Of a stretch of 49,030 nucleotides of DNA, positions 11,107 through 20,190 are shown one piece after another. The DNA comes from Nitrospiraceae bacterium (GTDB lineage Bacteria > Nitrospirota > Thermodesulfovibrionia > Thermodesulfovibrionales > UBA1546). The notes beneath the pieces are model-generated. The model had not been told where the DNA came from. It saw only the letters and a list, made by a program, of their open reading frames with translations, and ran no database searches. The stretch is taken from positions 1 to 49,030 of the forward strand of contig QZJQ01000011.1 of NCBI GenBank assembly GCA_003599795.1, read 5' to 3'. The number at the start of each line of letters is the position of its first letter. Positions within the stretch are counted from its first letter, which is position 1. The translations under genes and the position numbers were made by a program.

Positions 11107-13829
11107 ACCATTTTATCCGTAGTTTCTATAAGGCGGTTTCCAAGAATCTTTGAGATATTGAGGAAGAGTTTTGATGTGATGAACGGGCTCAGGCGGCGCA
11201 GCCTCTCAAGTGTTTTCCAGTCAAGCGATAAAAGTTTTACATCTGTTACGGCAAACACATCAGCTGTTCTCGGCTGGCTGCTGACAAGCGCAATCTCGCC
11301 GAAGACGTCTCCGGGCTCTAATTTGGCAATGGCCTTGCGCTCGCCGTTAACAGCCTTGGATACAGACATCTCTCCGTCAACGACAAGAAACATCTTATCC
11401 CCTGCATCGCCCTCGCGTATTATCTGCTCCCCTGCCTTAGCGTCGCGCATGTGGGACATCAGAATCAGACGCCGTATCTGGAATTTACTCAGCCCCTGGA
11501 GAAGCATTGACTGCTTAATCAGACGGTCTCTAAGCGCAAGCCCGATGGCATCCCACAGAGTGATAAGCCGCACAGATGAAAGCGTAAGAGGCGTGATGAA
11601 CAATTCTGTTCCAAAAGCGACAATCATAACAAACGCGCTGAGCGCGCCGAACTGGGCTATCGGAACAAACTTTGAGAAAATCAGAGTGCCGAAACCCGCG
11701 GCTAAAGAAACGCTGGATATGAATATGGGCCTGATTTCCGCAAGCAGGGTATCTTCAAGCGCCTTTTTTTCATCGCCGTATTTTTTAAGGTTCTGGTTGT
11801 AAAGAACCATAAATACAGTGGTGTCATCAACGGCAATTCCGATTGTAACTGCGGCAACCATAACCGTGCCTGCGTTCAGGGGAATGCCCGCTATCCCCAT
11901 CAAGCCGAAGAATATGGTAACAGGAAGAAGATTGGGAATTAAGACAATAAGCCCCGCCTTCCACGACATAAAAAGAAACGCCATTATTGCGGCTATCATT
12001 AAGGCTGTTGTTGCCAGAGAGCTAATCTGCCCTGATATGAAATTCTCAGCGGCATCCGCAATTAAAACTCCTTCGCCTGTGACAAGTATGCCCGTGTATT
12101 TGCCATAGCGTCCGCTGTTTAAGTCCTTCTTGATTTTTCCGATAATATTATTTAATTCAGTAGAGGAATTTATGTTATGTCGCACCATGATATTGACTTT
12201 AGAGAAATCTCCTGAGACGAACCTCTCTATGTCATTCCTCTGGAAGAACAGCAGGTATTGTGATATCAGATTGTCAGAATCCGGAACTTTGTGGAATGCA
12301 GGGTCTCCGTTCTGCATCCCTTTGTTTACAAGGGCGATGTAGTCAGGAAGGCTCAGCACTGTATCAAAGACCTTTAGGTTTCTCAGGTATGCTTCAGCCT
12401 CCTCTATCTTTTTAAGGCTTGCTGCGGTTTTAAAATCACCGGTATCTTTTTCAAAGACAATATAAAAGATATTCTGCCCTGACAGGTTTTCATGCATCTT
12501 GTCGGCAGCCTTTACAATAGGAGAACTCTTTCTGAAATATGATATGACGTCGTTATTGACATAAATGAAGGCTGTAGCAATCAGCGAGATTATGAGGACC
12601 AAAGAGCTTGTGACTATTATTCTTCTTCTGTATTGATAACCCCAGTAAACTACTTTATGCACAATCGCATTCAGGAGTTTATTGCCCTTCGTATCTTCAT
12701 GAAACCCTCTTGCCATAATGGATTTACCGAAGAACCTCAGGTAAACAGGAGTCATGGTTATTGTCACGAAGAAATTCAGGAGAAACCCGAGACCTGAGGC
12801 AATGCCGAAATCCTGAAGGATAACTACATCAGTGAAGGCAATAGACCCGAAACCGATAACAGTGGTAAGCGCGGTTAAGAAAAATGCTATGCCGAGTTTT
12901 TTGCCTATGCCGACAAGCACCGCCTCTCTCGGAGGCTCGCCCTTTGAAGTGGCATCAAGGAATTCGGCAACCATATGGGTGTCTTCAGTTGCTCCTATGA
13001 CTATCATGATTGCGGGGACAATGGCAGTAAGAGGATTTATAGGCACGCCAAAAAGCTTCATGAATCCGAAGGTCCAGCAAATGCTTATTGCCGCATTGAC
13101 AAGAGGCACTATTGCCCCGTGATAGTTGCCCAGTGTCAGCATTATGGTTAGAAGCAATGCTAAAACTCCGATTGGCACAAGCACAAGCTGGTCGTCAACT
13201 ATATACTCTGACATGGATGTGTTCACATACGGAGCGCCTGTCTGGAATATCTCCTGAAAGTCACCCTTGTATGATGCAATAACATCTTCTATGCCTTTTT
13301 TGATTTTGCTGTCAAACTTATCGTCTTTTTTATCCCTGCTGAGATAGAGGGATATAACAGTGGATTTGCCGTCAGGAGAGATGAAATTTCTGTGAATTAC
13401 CGGATTTTCAATGGCGTCTTTTTGCTTTGAGAGAAGTTCGTTTGTATCCCCCGGTATTATGTCAAGGAGCGGAGCTGTATCAATCATGCCCTGCTGTCCT
13501 TTGATGTTATTGATTGTGAACAGGCTTTCAGCTTTTTCTACGCCTTTGAGGTTAGCCAGTTGGTCAAACATCAGGCGGAGGCGGTTGAGCTTCTTTTCAG
13601 TAAAAAGGCCTGAATCTCTTATATAAACAAAGGAAAGGACGTCAGAGCCGAATATCTTTTTGGTTTCTTCATACCGTTTTTTTTCCGGCGTGTCCCTTGC
13701 CATGAACCTGTCGCTTGAGACATCTATCTTTAACTGAAATGCCGGTATGGCAAGGGAAATAGTCAGTAAAGCGGTGATAAGGATTATAACCCACGGTTTG
13801 TCATATGAAAATCTGACAAGTCTTTCCAT
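11094..13829 (-). CDS. RND/MMPL-family transporter with C-terminal cyclic-nucleotide-binding domain
   Basis: MMPL signature regions; C-terminus 'IIREGDAGDKMFLVVDGEMSV...LEPGDVFGEIALVSSQPRTADVFA' is a CNB domain. Confidence 0.92.
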   Translation of the reverse strand: MERLVRFSYDKPWVIILITALLTISLAIPAFQLKIDVSSDRFMARDTPEKKRYEETKKIFGSDVLSFVYIRDSGLFTEKKLNRLRLMFDQLANLKGVEKAESLFTINNIKGQQGMIDTAPLLDIIPGDTNELLSKQKDAIENPVIHRNFISPDGKSTVISLYLSRDKKDDKFDSKIKKGIEDVIASYKGDFQEIFQTGAPYVNTSMSEYIVDDQLVLVPIGVLALLLTIMLTLGNYHGAIVPLVNAAISICWTFGFMKLFGVPINPLTAIVPAIMIVIGATEDTHMVAEFLDATSKGEPPREAVLVGIGKKLGIAFFLTALTTVIGFGSIAFTDVVILQDFGIASGLGFLLNFFVTITMTPVYLRFFGKSIMARGFHEDTKGNKLLNAIVHKVVYWGYQYRRRIIVTSSLVLIISLIATAFIYVNNDVISYFRKSSPIVKAADKMHENLSGQNIFYIVFEKDTGDFKTAASLKKIEEAEAYLRNLKVFDTVLSLPDYIALVNKGMQNGDPAFHKVPDSDNLISQYLLFFQRNDIERFVSGDFSKVNIMVRHNINSSTELNNIIGKIKKDLNSGRYGKYTGILVTGEGVLIADAAENFISGQISSLATTALMIAAIMAFLFMSWKAGLIVLIPNLLPVTIFFGLMGIAGIPLNAGTVMVAAVTIGIAVDDTTVFMVLYNQNLKKYGDEKKALEDTLLAEIRPIFISSVSLAAGFGTLIFSKFVPIAQFGALSAFVMIVAFGTELFITPLTLSSVRLITLWDAIGLALRDRLIKQSMLLQGLSKFQIRRLILMSHMRDAKAGEQIIREGDAGDKMFLVVDGEMSVSKAVNGERKAIAKLEPGDVFGEIALVSSQPRTADVFAVTDVKLLSLDWKTLERLRRLSPFITSKLFLNISKILGNRLIETTDKMVCRL

Positions 13830-13850
13830 GCTTCCCTTATAGTCCCCTTT

Positions 13851-14639
13851 TTATTTAAAGCTTGTCACTGCGCGCTCTGTGAATATTGAATCCTCTATAT
13901 TGCCGTCTATCTTCCGCTCCACCAGTCCCATCAAGGTCTGGTGTTTGTTCTGGTGATGTGTCATTAAGACCTTGTCTGCCCGCATAAGCTTTCCTTTTAT
14001 GGCTTTTACATTATGTGCAGTCTGGGTCTTGAGAAGTTTCATGCTGTGGTCATAGAAATCCACTTTCAGGGTAACAAAGGTGTCCGTTGTAATCCATAAA
14101 ATCCGTTTTGCGTAACCCGTGGTCTTCTTTTCTTCATCTGTTGACGGCAGGGATTCAATAACATAGCAGTCCTGATTGTCGTATTTTTCTTTCTTTAATA
14201 CAGCGTATGTATGGGCCTCAAGTTTTTCGGGCCTGAGGTCTTCATAGGAAAAATCAGTGCCCATAAAATATCCTTTTTTATTGCCGCCTGCAATTCTCTT
14301 AAGCTTTTGGCCGTATGCAGGCATGTAGAGCCACTGGTCGTCTTCCCTGTCTTTTTGTTCCCATGTAAGCAGCGCTGTGCCTCTTATGTCCGCAGGCCCC
14401 TCAAAGCGGGCGAGATATTTAAAAAGCCCTGCATTGTCTTTCTTTGCATAGCGCTTTAATTCGCGGGTTTCCTTATTACTTGAACTGTCAATCAGCACCA
14501 TCTTTATATTTTCATATTCCTGGGCGGCTTCATGCCTTTTCTTCTGCTCTTTCATGATGTCAAGGCCTGAAAGCTCCTGTGAAAAGGCAGGCGCGGCAAC
14601 ACACAGCATGTACGAAATTAAGATTATTAATTTTTTCAT
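13851..14639 (-). CDS. LolA-like outer-membrane lipoprotein-sorting protein
   Basis: 'DIRGTALLTWEQKDREDDQWLYMPAYGQKLKRIAGGNKKGYFMGTDFSYEDL' typical of the LolA-like family. Confidence 0.85.
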   Translation of the reverse strand: MKKLIILISYMLCVAAPAFSQELSGLDIMKEQKKRHEAAQEYENIKMVLIDSSSNKETRELKRYAKKDNAGLFKYLARFEGPADIRGTALLTWEQKDREDDQWLYMPAYGQKLKRIAGGNKKGYFMGTDFSYEDLRPEKLEAHTYAVLKKEKYDNQDCYVIESLPSTDEEKKTTGYAKRILWITTDTFVTLKVDFYDHSMKLLKTQTAHNVKAIKGKLMRADKVLMTHHQNKHQTLMGLVERKIDGNIEDSIFTERAVTSFK

Positions 14640-14748
14640 AATTCCTCCTCTTTAGGGTTTTATAGAGAATAGTTAACTCGGTAAAATTCTACCATAACAG
14701 TTCATTAAAAGCGAAGTCATTTTTTATGTGTTATGGTAAACTTTATCC

Positions 14749-15435
14749 ATGACAGCCGGTGATGATTCTGTTTTGAAGCACACGGTTTCCTTTTTGGAAA
14801 AGCATAAAGGGAAGAGGGTGTTTCTTGAGCACGAAGTGAAGGTGTTTTTAAGAAGCATTGGGCTTACTGTTCCTAACGGCATATTTGTAGACAAAAACGG
14901 GTATATTCCTTCTGCAACCCTTGCCTATCCGCTTGCGGCAAAAGTTTCATCCACAAAAATAACATCCAAGAGCGATGTTAATGGCATCAGGTTAGGGCTG
15001 AGGAATGACGCTGAGATGAAGAAGGCTGTCTCGGAACTGCTTAAAATTGAACATGCAGAAGGCGTGCTTGTTGAAGAGATGGCTCACGAGGGGGTTGAGG
15101 TTATCATCGGCGGCGTGACTGATAAACAGTTCGGGCCTGTTGTGATGTTCGGTCTCGGAGGCGTGTTTGTTGAACTCTTCAAAGACATTGCATTTGCCCT
15201 TGCGCCTTTAAAAGAGGAAGACGCTTTCTGGCTTATTAAGCAGGTAAAGGGATATAAACTTCTTGAAGGCTTTCGCGGAAAGCCTGCTGTTGATAAAGAC
15301 GCTCTCATAAAAACTATTCTTACAGTCTCGGAGATAATGGCATCAGGCTATGTTGAAGAGATAGATTTAAATCCCGTAGCGCTTTATCCAAAAGGCGCAA
15401 TGGTGCTGGATGCGAAGATGAAGGGGAGAGTTTAA
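14749..15435 (+). CDS. ADP-forming acyl/acetyl-CoA synthetase beta subunit (ATP-grasp)
   Basis: 'GVEVIIGGVTDKQFGPVVMFGLGGVFVELFKDIAFALAPL', 'EIDLNPVALYPKGAMVLDAKM'. Confidence 0.88.
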   Translation: MTAGDDSVLKHTVSFLEKHKGKRVFLEHEVKVFLRSIGLTVPNGIFVDKNGYIPSATLAYPLAAKVSSTKITSKSDVNGIRLGLRNDAEMKKAVSELLKIEHAEGVLVEEMAHEGVEVIIGGVTDKQFGPVVMFGLGGVFVELFKDIAFALAPLKEEDAFWLIKQVKGYKLLEGFRGKPAVDKDALIKTILTVSEIMASGYVEEIDLNPVALYPKGAMVLDAKMKGRV

Positions 15436-15493
15436 AAAGCAGCGCTGCCTTTCTGCGATGTTGTTGCTCAAGGCAAGCACTGCTTATTAATTT

Positions 15494-16102
15494 TTACTTA
15501 AGCGCTTCAAAAACCTTTCCTACCATCTTTTCAGACGGCTTGAGGGTTTTTCCGCCGGGCTTCCATGAGGCAGGACATGCCTCATCTGTATGCGCCGCAA
15601 GATGCTTGTTAGCCTGAATCTTTCTTAATAGCTCCTCTGCATTTCTTCCGACATTATAAAAATTCACCTCTGACGCAAGGAGTCTTCCTTCGGGGTTTAT
15701 AATGAATGTGCCTCGCAAAGCATGACCTGTCTCTTCGTCATAAACGCCAAACATCTTTGAGAGTTTTGCAGTGCGGTCCGCGGCCATGGGGAATTTTACT
15801 TTCTCAAGCATTTTTTCTTCTCTCTGCCATGCAAGATGAACGAATTTCGTGTCTGTGCTTACTGTGATAACCTCCGCATTTTCTTTTTTAAGGTTTTCAT
15901 ACTGATCTGCCAGATCAGCGAATTCAGTTGCTCAGACGAATGTGAAATCAGCAGGATAGAAAAAAAGTACGGTCCATTTCCCTTCTTTCTTCAGAGCCTC
16001 AAGGCTTCTTTCTCCGAAGAAATTCTCAGCAGGCTCAAAGGTCTCAATCTTAAAATCCGCCACTGCTTGCCCAACTCTCAAACCACAGCATGGTTCGCAC
16101 AT
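15494..16102 (-). CDS. AhpC-type 2-Cys peroxiredoxin, putative selenoprotein (in-frame TGA at 15932-15934)
   Basis: ATG 16100-16102 preceded by AGGAGG; reads MCEPCCGLRVGQAVADFKIETF...WTVLFFYPADFTFV-[TGA]-ATEFADLADQYENL...GTFIINPEGRLL...DEACPASWKPG. TGA occupies the peroxidatic Cys position; no other in-frame stop. Confidence 0.9.
15901..15919 (-). promoter_or_regulatory. SECIS-like hairpin downstream of the UGA codon
   Basis: RNA strand CUGAUCU-GGC-AGAUCAG: perfect 7-bp stem plus closing G-U, loop GGC; loop begins 21 nt after UGA. Confidence 0.65.
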
Positions 16103-16180
16103 AATGCACCTCCTGAAATAATCTTAATTAAATTTTAGCTGAAATTTTATTTTTGTAAAGTCAAGATAAACGGGAAGATA

Positions 16181-16266
16181 TGGTGCCGAAGGCGGGATTT
16201 GAACCCGCACGGGTTACCCCACACGCCCCTCAAACGTGCGTGTCTACCAGGTTCCACCACTTCGGC
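16181..16266 (-). tRNA. tRNA-Leu (GAG)
   Basis: GCCGAAGTGGTGGAACCTGGTAGACACGCACGTTTGAGGGGCGTG...GGTTCAAATCCCGCCTTCGGCACCA; class II arm, encoded CCA. Confidence 0.95.
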
Positions 16267-16309
16267 ATCCTGATATATTATTATAAGGACAGCGATGTTT
16301 TCAACTCCG

Positions 16310-16657
16310 CTATGCTTCAAATGCATCCTTGATGTGTTCTATTTCCTTTTCTGAGCCGGTTAAATTGATGCTTATGACGTCAAATCTGGCAGCGCAGTTT
16401 TTCTTCAGGGCCTTCATATAGAAAAGAGCGAGATTTTTAAGTTTGTGTTTTTTACGGGCATCTACGGCCTCAAACGGGTAACCGAAGGCATTGCTTGAAC
16501 GGGTTTTGACCTCAACAAATACGAGTGTCTCTCCGTCTTTTGCAATGATGTCCAGTTCGCCGATCGGAGTCTTGTAATTTCTTTCTATTATCCTGTAACC
16601 TTGGGCTTTGAGAAATTCGGCGGCGAGGTCTTCACCCTTACTGCCAAATTGTTTCAT
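16310..16657 (-). CDS. YraN/UPF0102 family protein
   Basis: '[48 protein letters not shown]'; start set at MKQFGSKG. Confidence 0.9.
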   Translation of the reverse strand: MKQFGSKGEDLAAEFLKAQGYRIIERNYKTPIGELDIIAKDGETLVFVEVKTRSSNAFGYPFEAVDARKKHKLKNLALFYMKALKKNCAARFDVISINLTGSEKEIEHIKDAFEA

Positions 16658-17066
16658 TAGCTTCAAGTCTCCTGATGAGTTTTGGAATGCCCTCAATGTC
16701 TTTTATATCTTTCTGGCAGAGGATTTTTATCAGTTCCCTGAATGCCGAAAACTCTTCCCAGTGCCCGTTCAGATGGCTGCACAGGGCTTTGTTCAGGCTT
16801 TCCCCTTTTTCATCCCAGTCAAGGAGTATTATCACGCGGCGAAACTTATCCGAGACCGCTTCGCAAAAGTCGTATATGCCCTGCCCGCTGTGAAGCATGA
16901 GTATCTCTCCCTGAAGCCCAAGTTCCCTGAGCGCGCTTGCGTCCCTTTTTCCTTCAACTATCACAGGGGTGTCTTTGTTGCGCTCGCACAGGGTTTCAAA
17001 TACCTCACGCAGCCTTGCCGCCCTCTCCATATTGTCTGTCATCTGGCCGTTTCTCTGTATATTCAT
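16638..17066 (-). CDS. Toprim domain protein
   Basis: 'PVIVEGKRDASALRELGLQGEILMLHSG' and 'VIILLDWDEKGE'. Confidence 0.78.
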   Translation of the reverse strand: MNIQRNGQMTDNMERAARLREVFETLCERNKDTPVIVEGKRDASALRELGLQGEILMLHSGQGIYDFCEAVSDKFRRVIILLDWDEKGESLNKALCSHLNGHWEEFSAFRELIKILCQKDIKDIEGIPKLIRRLEANETIWQ

Positions 17067-17151
17067 GATTTCACATGCCCTTTATCGATATTTTACCCTA
17101 AAAAATAATTGACAGGCAAAGCATAATTAAATTACTCTATTTATACCCCCT

Positions 17152-17736
17152 ATGAAAGAAAAAATCTTAAAAGCCTTTGAAGAAAGCGTTAAGGTCAAGG
17201 AACAGTTCATAAAAGAGAACCTTGACGCCATAATTGACGTGTCAAAAGTCATAGCCGATACCTTTAACGACGGCAAAAAACTCATCCTCTTCGGCAACGG
17301 CGGCAGTTCAACGGATGCTTCTCACATAGCCGCTGAATTTGTTAACAGGTTCAAAAAAGAAAGGCCGAGCCTTCCTGCAATCGCCCTTAATACCGACATG
17401 GCTGTTATTACTGCCATTGCAAATGATTATGATTATTCCGATGTGTTTGCGAAGCAGCTTAAGGCGCTCGGAGAAGAAGGCGATATTGTTATTGCCATAA
17501 GCACGAGCGGAGGCGCAGCCAATGTGCTTAAGGCAATGGATGTGGCAAAAAAGAAAAAAATAAAGTCCGTGGCATTTACCGGAGCCAAAGGAGAAAAATT
17601 CGCTGCAAAGGCAACATACGCATTTGTTGTGCCCTCTGATAACACCCCGAGAATTCAGGAAACCCACATAACGCTTGGCCATGTCCTCTGCCAGATGGTT
17701 GAGGAGATACTTTTTGAGGCGCCAAGAAAAAAATAA
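17152..17736 (+). CDS. gmhA: phosphoheptose isomerase (SIS domain)
   Basis: 'LFGNGGSSTDASHIAAEFVNRF', 'GDIVIAISTSGGAANVLKAM', 'ETHITLGHVLCQMVE'. Confidence 0.92.
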   Translation: MKEKILKAFEESVKVKEQFIKENLDAIIDVSKVIADTFNDGKKLILFGNGGSSTDASHIAAEFVNRFKKERPSLPAIALNTDMAVITAIANDYDYSDVFAKQLKALGEEGDIVIAISTSGGAANVLKAMDVAKKKKIKSVAFTGAKGEKFAAKATYAFVVPSDNTPRIQETHITLGHVLCQMVEEILFEAPRKK

Positions 17737-18256
17737 GCCAAAAATCATACTCGGCATTGATCCCGGGAGTATTGTCTGCGGCTACGGAATAATAAAGACA
17801 GTGAATAGTGAGCAGTTGAGGGTGAACACTAAGCTGACACTCTTAACCGACACTGTGTATATTGCATCAGGAAGAATTATGCTGCCTTCTAAACAGCTGC
17901 TGAATGTAAGGCTGAAAGAACTCTACTCCAATCTTACAGACATCATAAGAGAATATTCTCCCGATGAAGTTTCCATTGAAAAGGTTTTTTTTGCAAAGAG
18001 CATAAAGTCTGCTTTGGTCCTCGGACAGGCAAGAGGCGCGGCGCTGGTTGCAGCAGCTTCCTCAGGGCTCCCTGTTTACGAATACAGCGCGCTTGAGGTC
18101 AAAAAGGCAATCGTAGGGTACGGAAGGGCGGAAAAACATCAGATTCAGAGTATGATTGCAAAAATACTGAATCTAAAACCCGAACTGTCTGCGGACAGCG
18201 CAGACGCGCTTGCGCTTGCCTTGTGCCATATCAATACAATGAAAATCTTGAAATGA
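17675..18256 (+). CDS. ruvC: Holliday junction endodeoxyribonuclease RuvC (start uncertain)
   Basis: 'ILGIDPGSIVCGYGII', 'VSIEKVFFAKSIKSALVLGQARGAAL', 'ADALALALCH'; true start probably a downstream TTG. Confidence 0.93.
   Translation: MAMSSARWLRRYFLRRQEKNKPKIILGIDPGSIVCGYGIIKTVNSEQLRVNTKLTLLTDTVYIASGRIMLPSKQLLNVRLKELYSNLTDIIREYSPDEVSIEKVFFAKSIKSALVLGQARGAALVAAASSGLPVYEYSALEVKKAIVGYGRAEKHQIQSMIAKILNLKPELSADSADALALALCHINTMKILK
17800..17827 (+). repeat. period-7 repeat inside ruvC
   Basis: AGTGAAT-AGTGAGC-AGTTGAG-GGTGAAC. Confidence 0.65.
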
Positions 18257-18257
18257 G

Positions 18258-19646
18258 ATGCAGAAAATGAAGAACAGCAGTCCGCCTGAAAACAGGATTA
18301 CAGGCCATCTGCCTGACATAAAGATATCCGTAGAACCGGAAGATTTAATCTGTTACGGCTTTGACGCATCAGGAATTGAAAGCCGTCCCTCTGCAGTTGC
18401 CTGGCCCAAAAATACAGCGGAAGTCGTCAGGGTGATGAAGCATGCCTTTGAAAACAAGATTTCCGTCACGCCGCGAGGCGCAGGCACAGGCATGACAGGA
18501 GGCTCCATTCCATTGAACGGCGCCATTGTATTAAGCCTTGAGAAAATGAACAGGCTGATAGAGGTAGATGCGAACAATCTCAATGTTGTTGTTGAGCCCG
18601 GAATTATAAACGGCAGGCTGCAGCGCGATATTGAGCGTCTCGGCTTTTTCTATCCGCCTGATCCCGCAAGTATGAATTTCTGCACAATAGGCGGAAACGC
18701 GGCAAATAATGCCGGAGGCCCGCGGGCCCTGAAATACGGCGTCACAAAGGATTATGTGATGGAAATGGAGGCTGTATTGCCTGACGGCAGTGTGATAACA
18801 ACAGGCGTTAGAACAACAAAGGGGGTTGTGGGCTATGACCTTACACGGCTGCTCACAGGCTCGGAAGGCACTCTTGCCGTAATAACAAAAATGCGCCTCA
18901 GGATTCTTCCTTTGCCGGAAGAGGTTATCACTCTGCTTGCAATGTTTGACAGCCTTGAGGCGGCAGGTTCGGCAGTCGCAAAAATAACGGCATCAAAAAT
19001 AATACCCAGGACGCTTGAATTCATGGATGCAGGAACAATTGCTGCGGTGGAAAATTTCAAACCCGTGGGAATTCCTGGAAACGTTGAAGCGCTTCTTCTC
19101 ATTGAGCTGGACGGCCATCCGTCGGCAATAACAAAGCAGGCCGGAAAGATAGTGGGAATATGCGAAGCATTAAATGCGGATGTGAAGATGGCTGAGGATG
19201 AAGCTGCAAGGGATAAGCTCTGGGAGGCAAGGCGGTCTATATCGCCGGCGCTTTATCACTTGAATCCAACAAAGATAAATGAAGATATTGTCGTGCCGAG
19301 AGACAAGATTCCTGAAATATTAAAAACGCTGAGAAGGCTTTCGGAAAAAAGCGGCATACAGATAGTGAATTTCGGGCATGCGGGAGACGGCAATATCCAT
19401 GTGAATATCATGGCTGATAAAAAGGACGTGGAGAAATATAGGAGAGCGGAATCTCTTGTGAAAGAGATATTTGAGGCAACACTGAGCCTTGGCGGCACTA
19501 TATCAGGTGAGCACGGCATAGGGATTACCAAAGCTCCGTATCTCGGCATGGAGATAAAAAAGCATGAGCTTGAGATTATGAAGGGAATAAAAAATCTCTT
19601 TGACCCTAAGAATATCCTTAATCCCGGAAAGATTTTTAATCTGTAA
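18258..19646 (+). CDS. glcD: FAD-binding oxidase (GlcD / D-lactate dehydrogenase family)
   Basis: 'VTPRGAGTGMTGGSIPLNGAIVLSLEKMN', 'GGNAANNAGGPRALKYG', 'FGHAGDGNIHVNIM', 'GEHGIGITK'. Confidence 0.9.
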   Translation: MQKMKNSSPPENRITGHLPDIKISVEPEDLICYGFDASGIESRPSAVAWPKNTAEVVRVMKHAFENKISVTPRGAGTGMTGGSIPLNGAIVLSLEKMNRLIEVDANNLNVVVEPGIINGRLQRDIERLGFFYPPDPASMNFCTIGGNAANNAGGPRALKYGVTKDYVMEMEAVLPDGSVITTGVRTTKGVVGYDLTRLLTGSEGTLAVITKMRLRILPLPEEVITLLAMFDSLEAAGSAVAKITASKIIPRTLEFMDAGTIAAVENFKPVGIPGNVEALLLIELDGHPSAITKQAGKIVGICEALNADVKMAEDEAARDKLWEARRSISPALYHLNPTKINEDIVVPRDKIPEILKTLRRLSEKSGIQIVNFGHAGDGNIHVNIMADKKDVEKYRRAESLVKEIFEATLSLGGTISGEHGIGITKAPYLGMEIKKHELEIMKGIKNLFDPKNILNPGKIFNL

Positions 19647-19742
19647 AAAACTGCCGGCAAACAGGTTCAGGCTCGCGCATAGTAAAGATACAGGCACTTG
19701 TGTTATATTAAAAAAAGTTTATAAGCAATCAACAAACCGAAT

Positions 19743-20180
19743 ATGGCTACCTTAGGAAAAGAATTTACACCAGAAGAAAAGAAGAGCATGCCGCTGTATC
19801 CTATCGGCATAGTGGCTGAACTGGTAGGCACAACAGACCAGACCCTCCGGCTATATGAAAAACACGGGCTTATAAAACCCGCGCGGAGAAATAAGAACAG
19901 GTTTTATTCGGAAAATGATATAAAGTGGATGAAGTGTTTAAGAGAGCTTATCCACAATAAAAAAATAAGTATTGAAGGAATAAAGAAGCTTCTTGAATAT
20001 GCGCCGTGCTGGGAATTAACAGGATGCGCTGAAGAGAGAAAGAATAAGTGCTCTGCTTACATAGACAAAGCAAAACCCTGCTGGGAACTCAACAGGATGA
20101 TATGCAACAAGGAAAACGGGAAGCTGTGCGAAGACTGCATTGTATATCTTTCAAAGAAACTCAGGGCCAAAAAGAAGTAG
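19743..20180 (+). CDS. MerR-family regulator with Cys-rich C-terminus
   Basis: MerR HTH 'YPIGIVAELVGTTDQTLRLYEKHGLIKPARR'; two CWE segments 'PCWELTGC' and 'PCWELNRMIC'. Confidence 0.85.
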   Translation: MATLGKEFTPEEKKSMPLYPIGIVAELVGTTDQTLRLYEKHGLIKPARRNKNRFYSENDIKWMKCLRELIHNKKISIEGIKKLLEYAPCWELTGCAEERKNKCSAYIDKAKPCWELNRMICNKENGKLCEDCIVYLSKKLRAKKK

Positions 20181-20190
20181 CTGCCGCGGA

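Noticed and set aside
15494-15811. 105-aa ORF as a complete short protein, or a frameshifted/nonsense peroxiredoxin pseudogene
   Set aside because: The frame is intact on both sides of a single TGA that sits exactly on the catalytic Cys codon, with an SD-preceded start and a downstream hairpin; selenoprotein is the better explanation.
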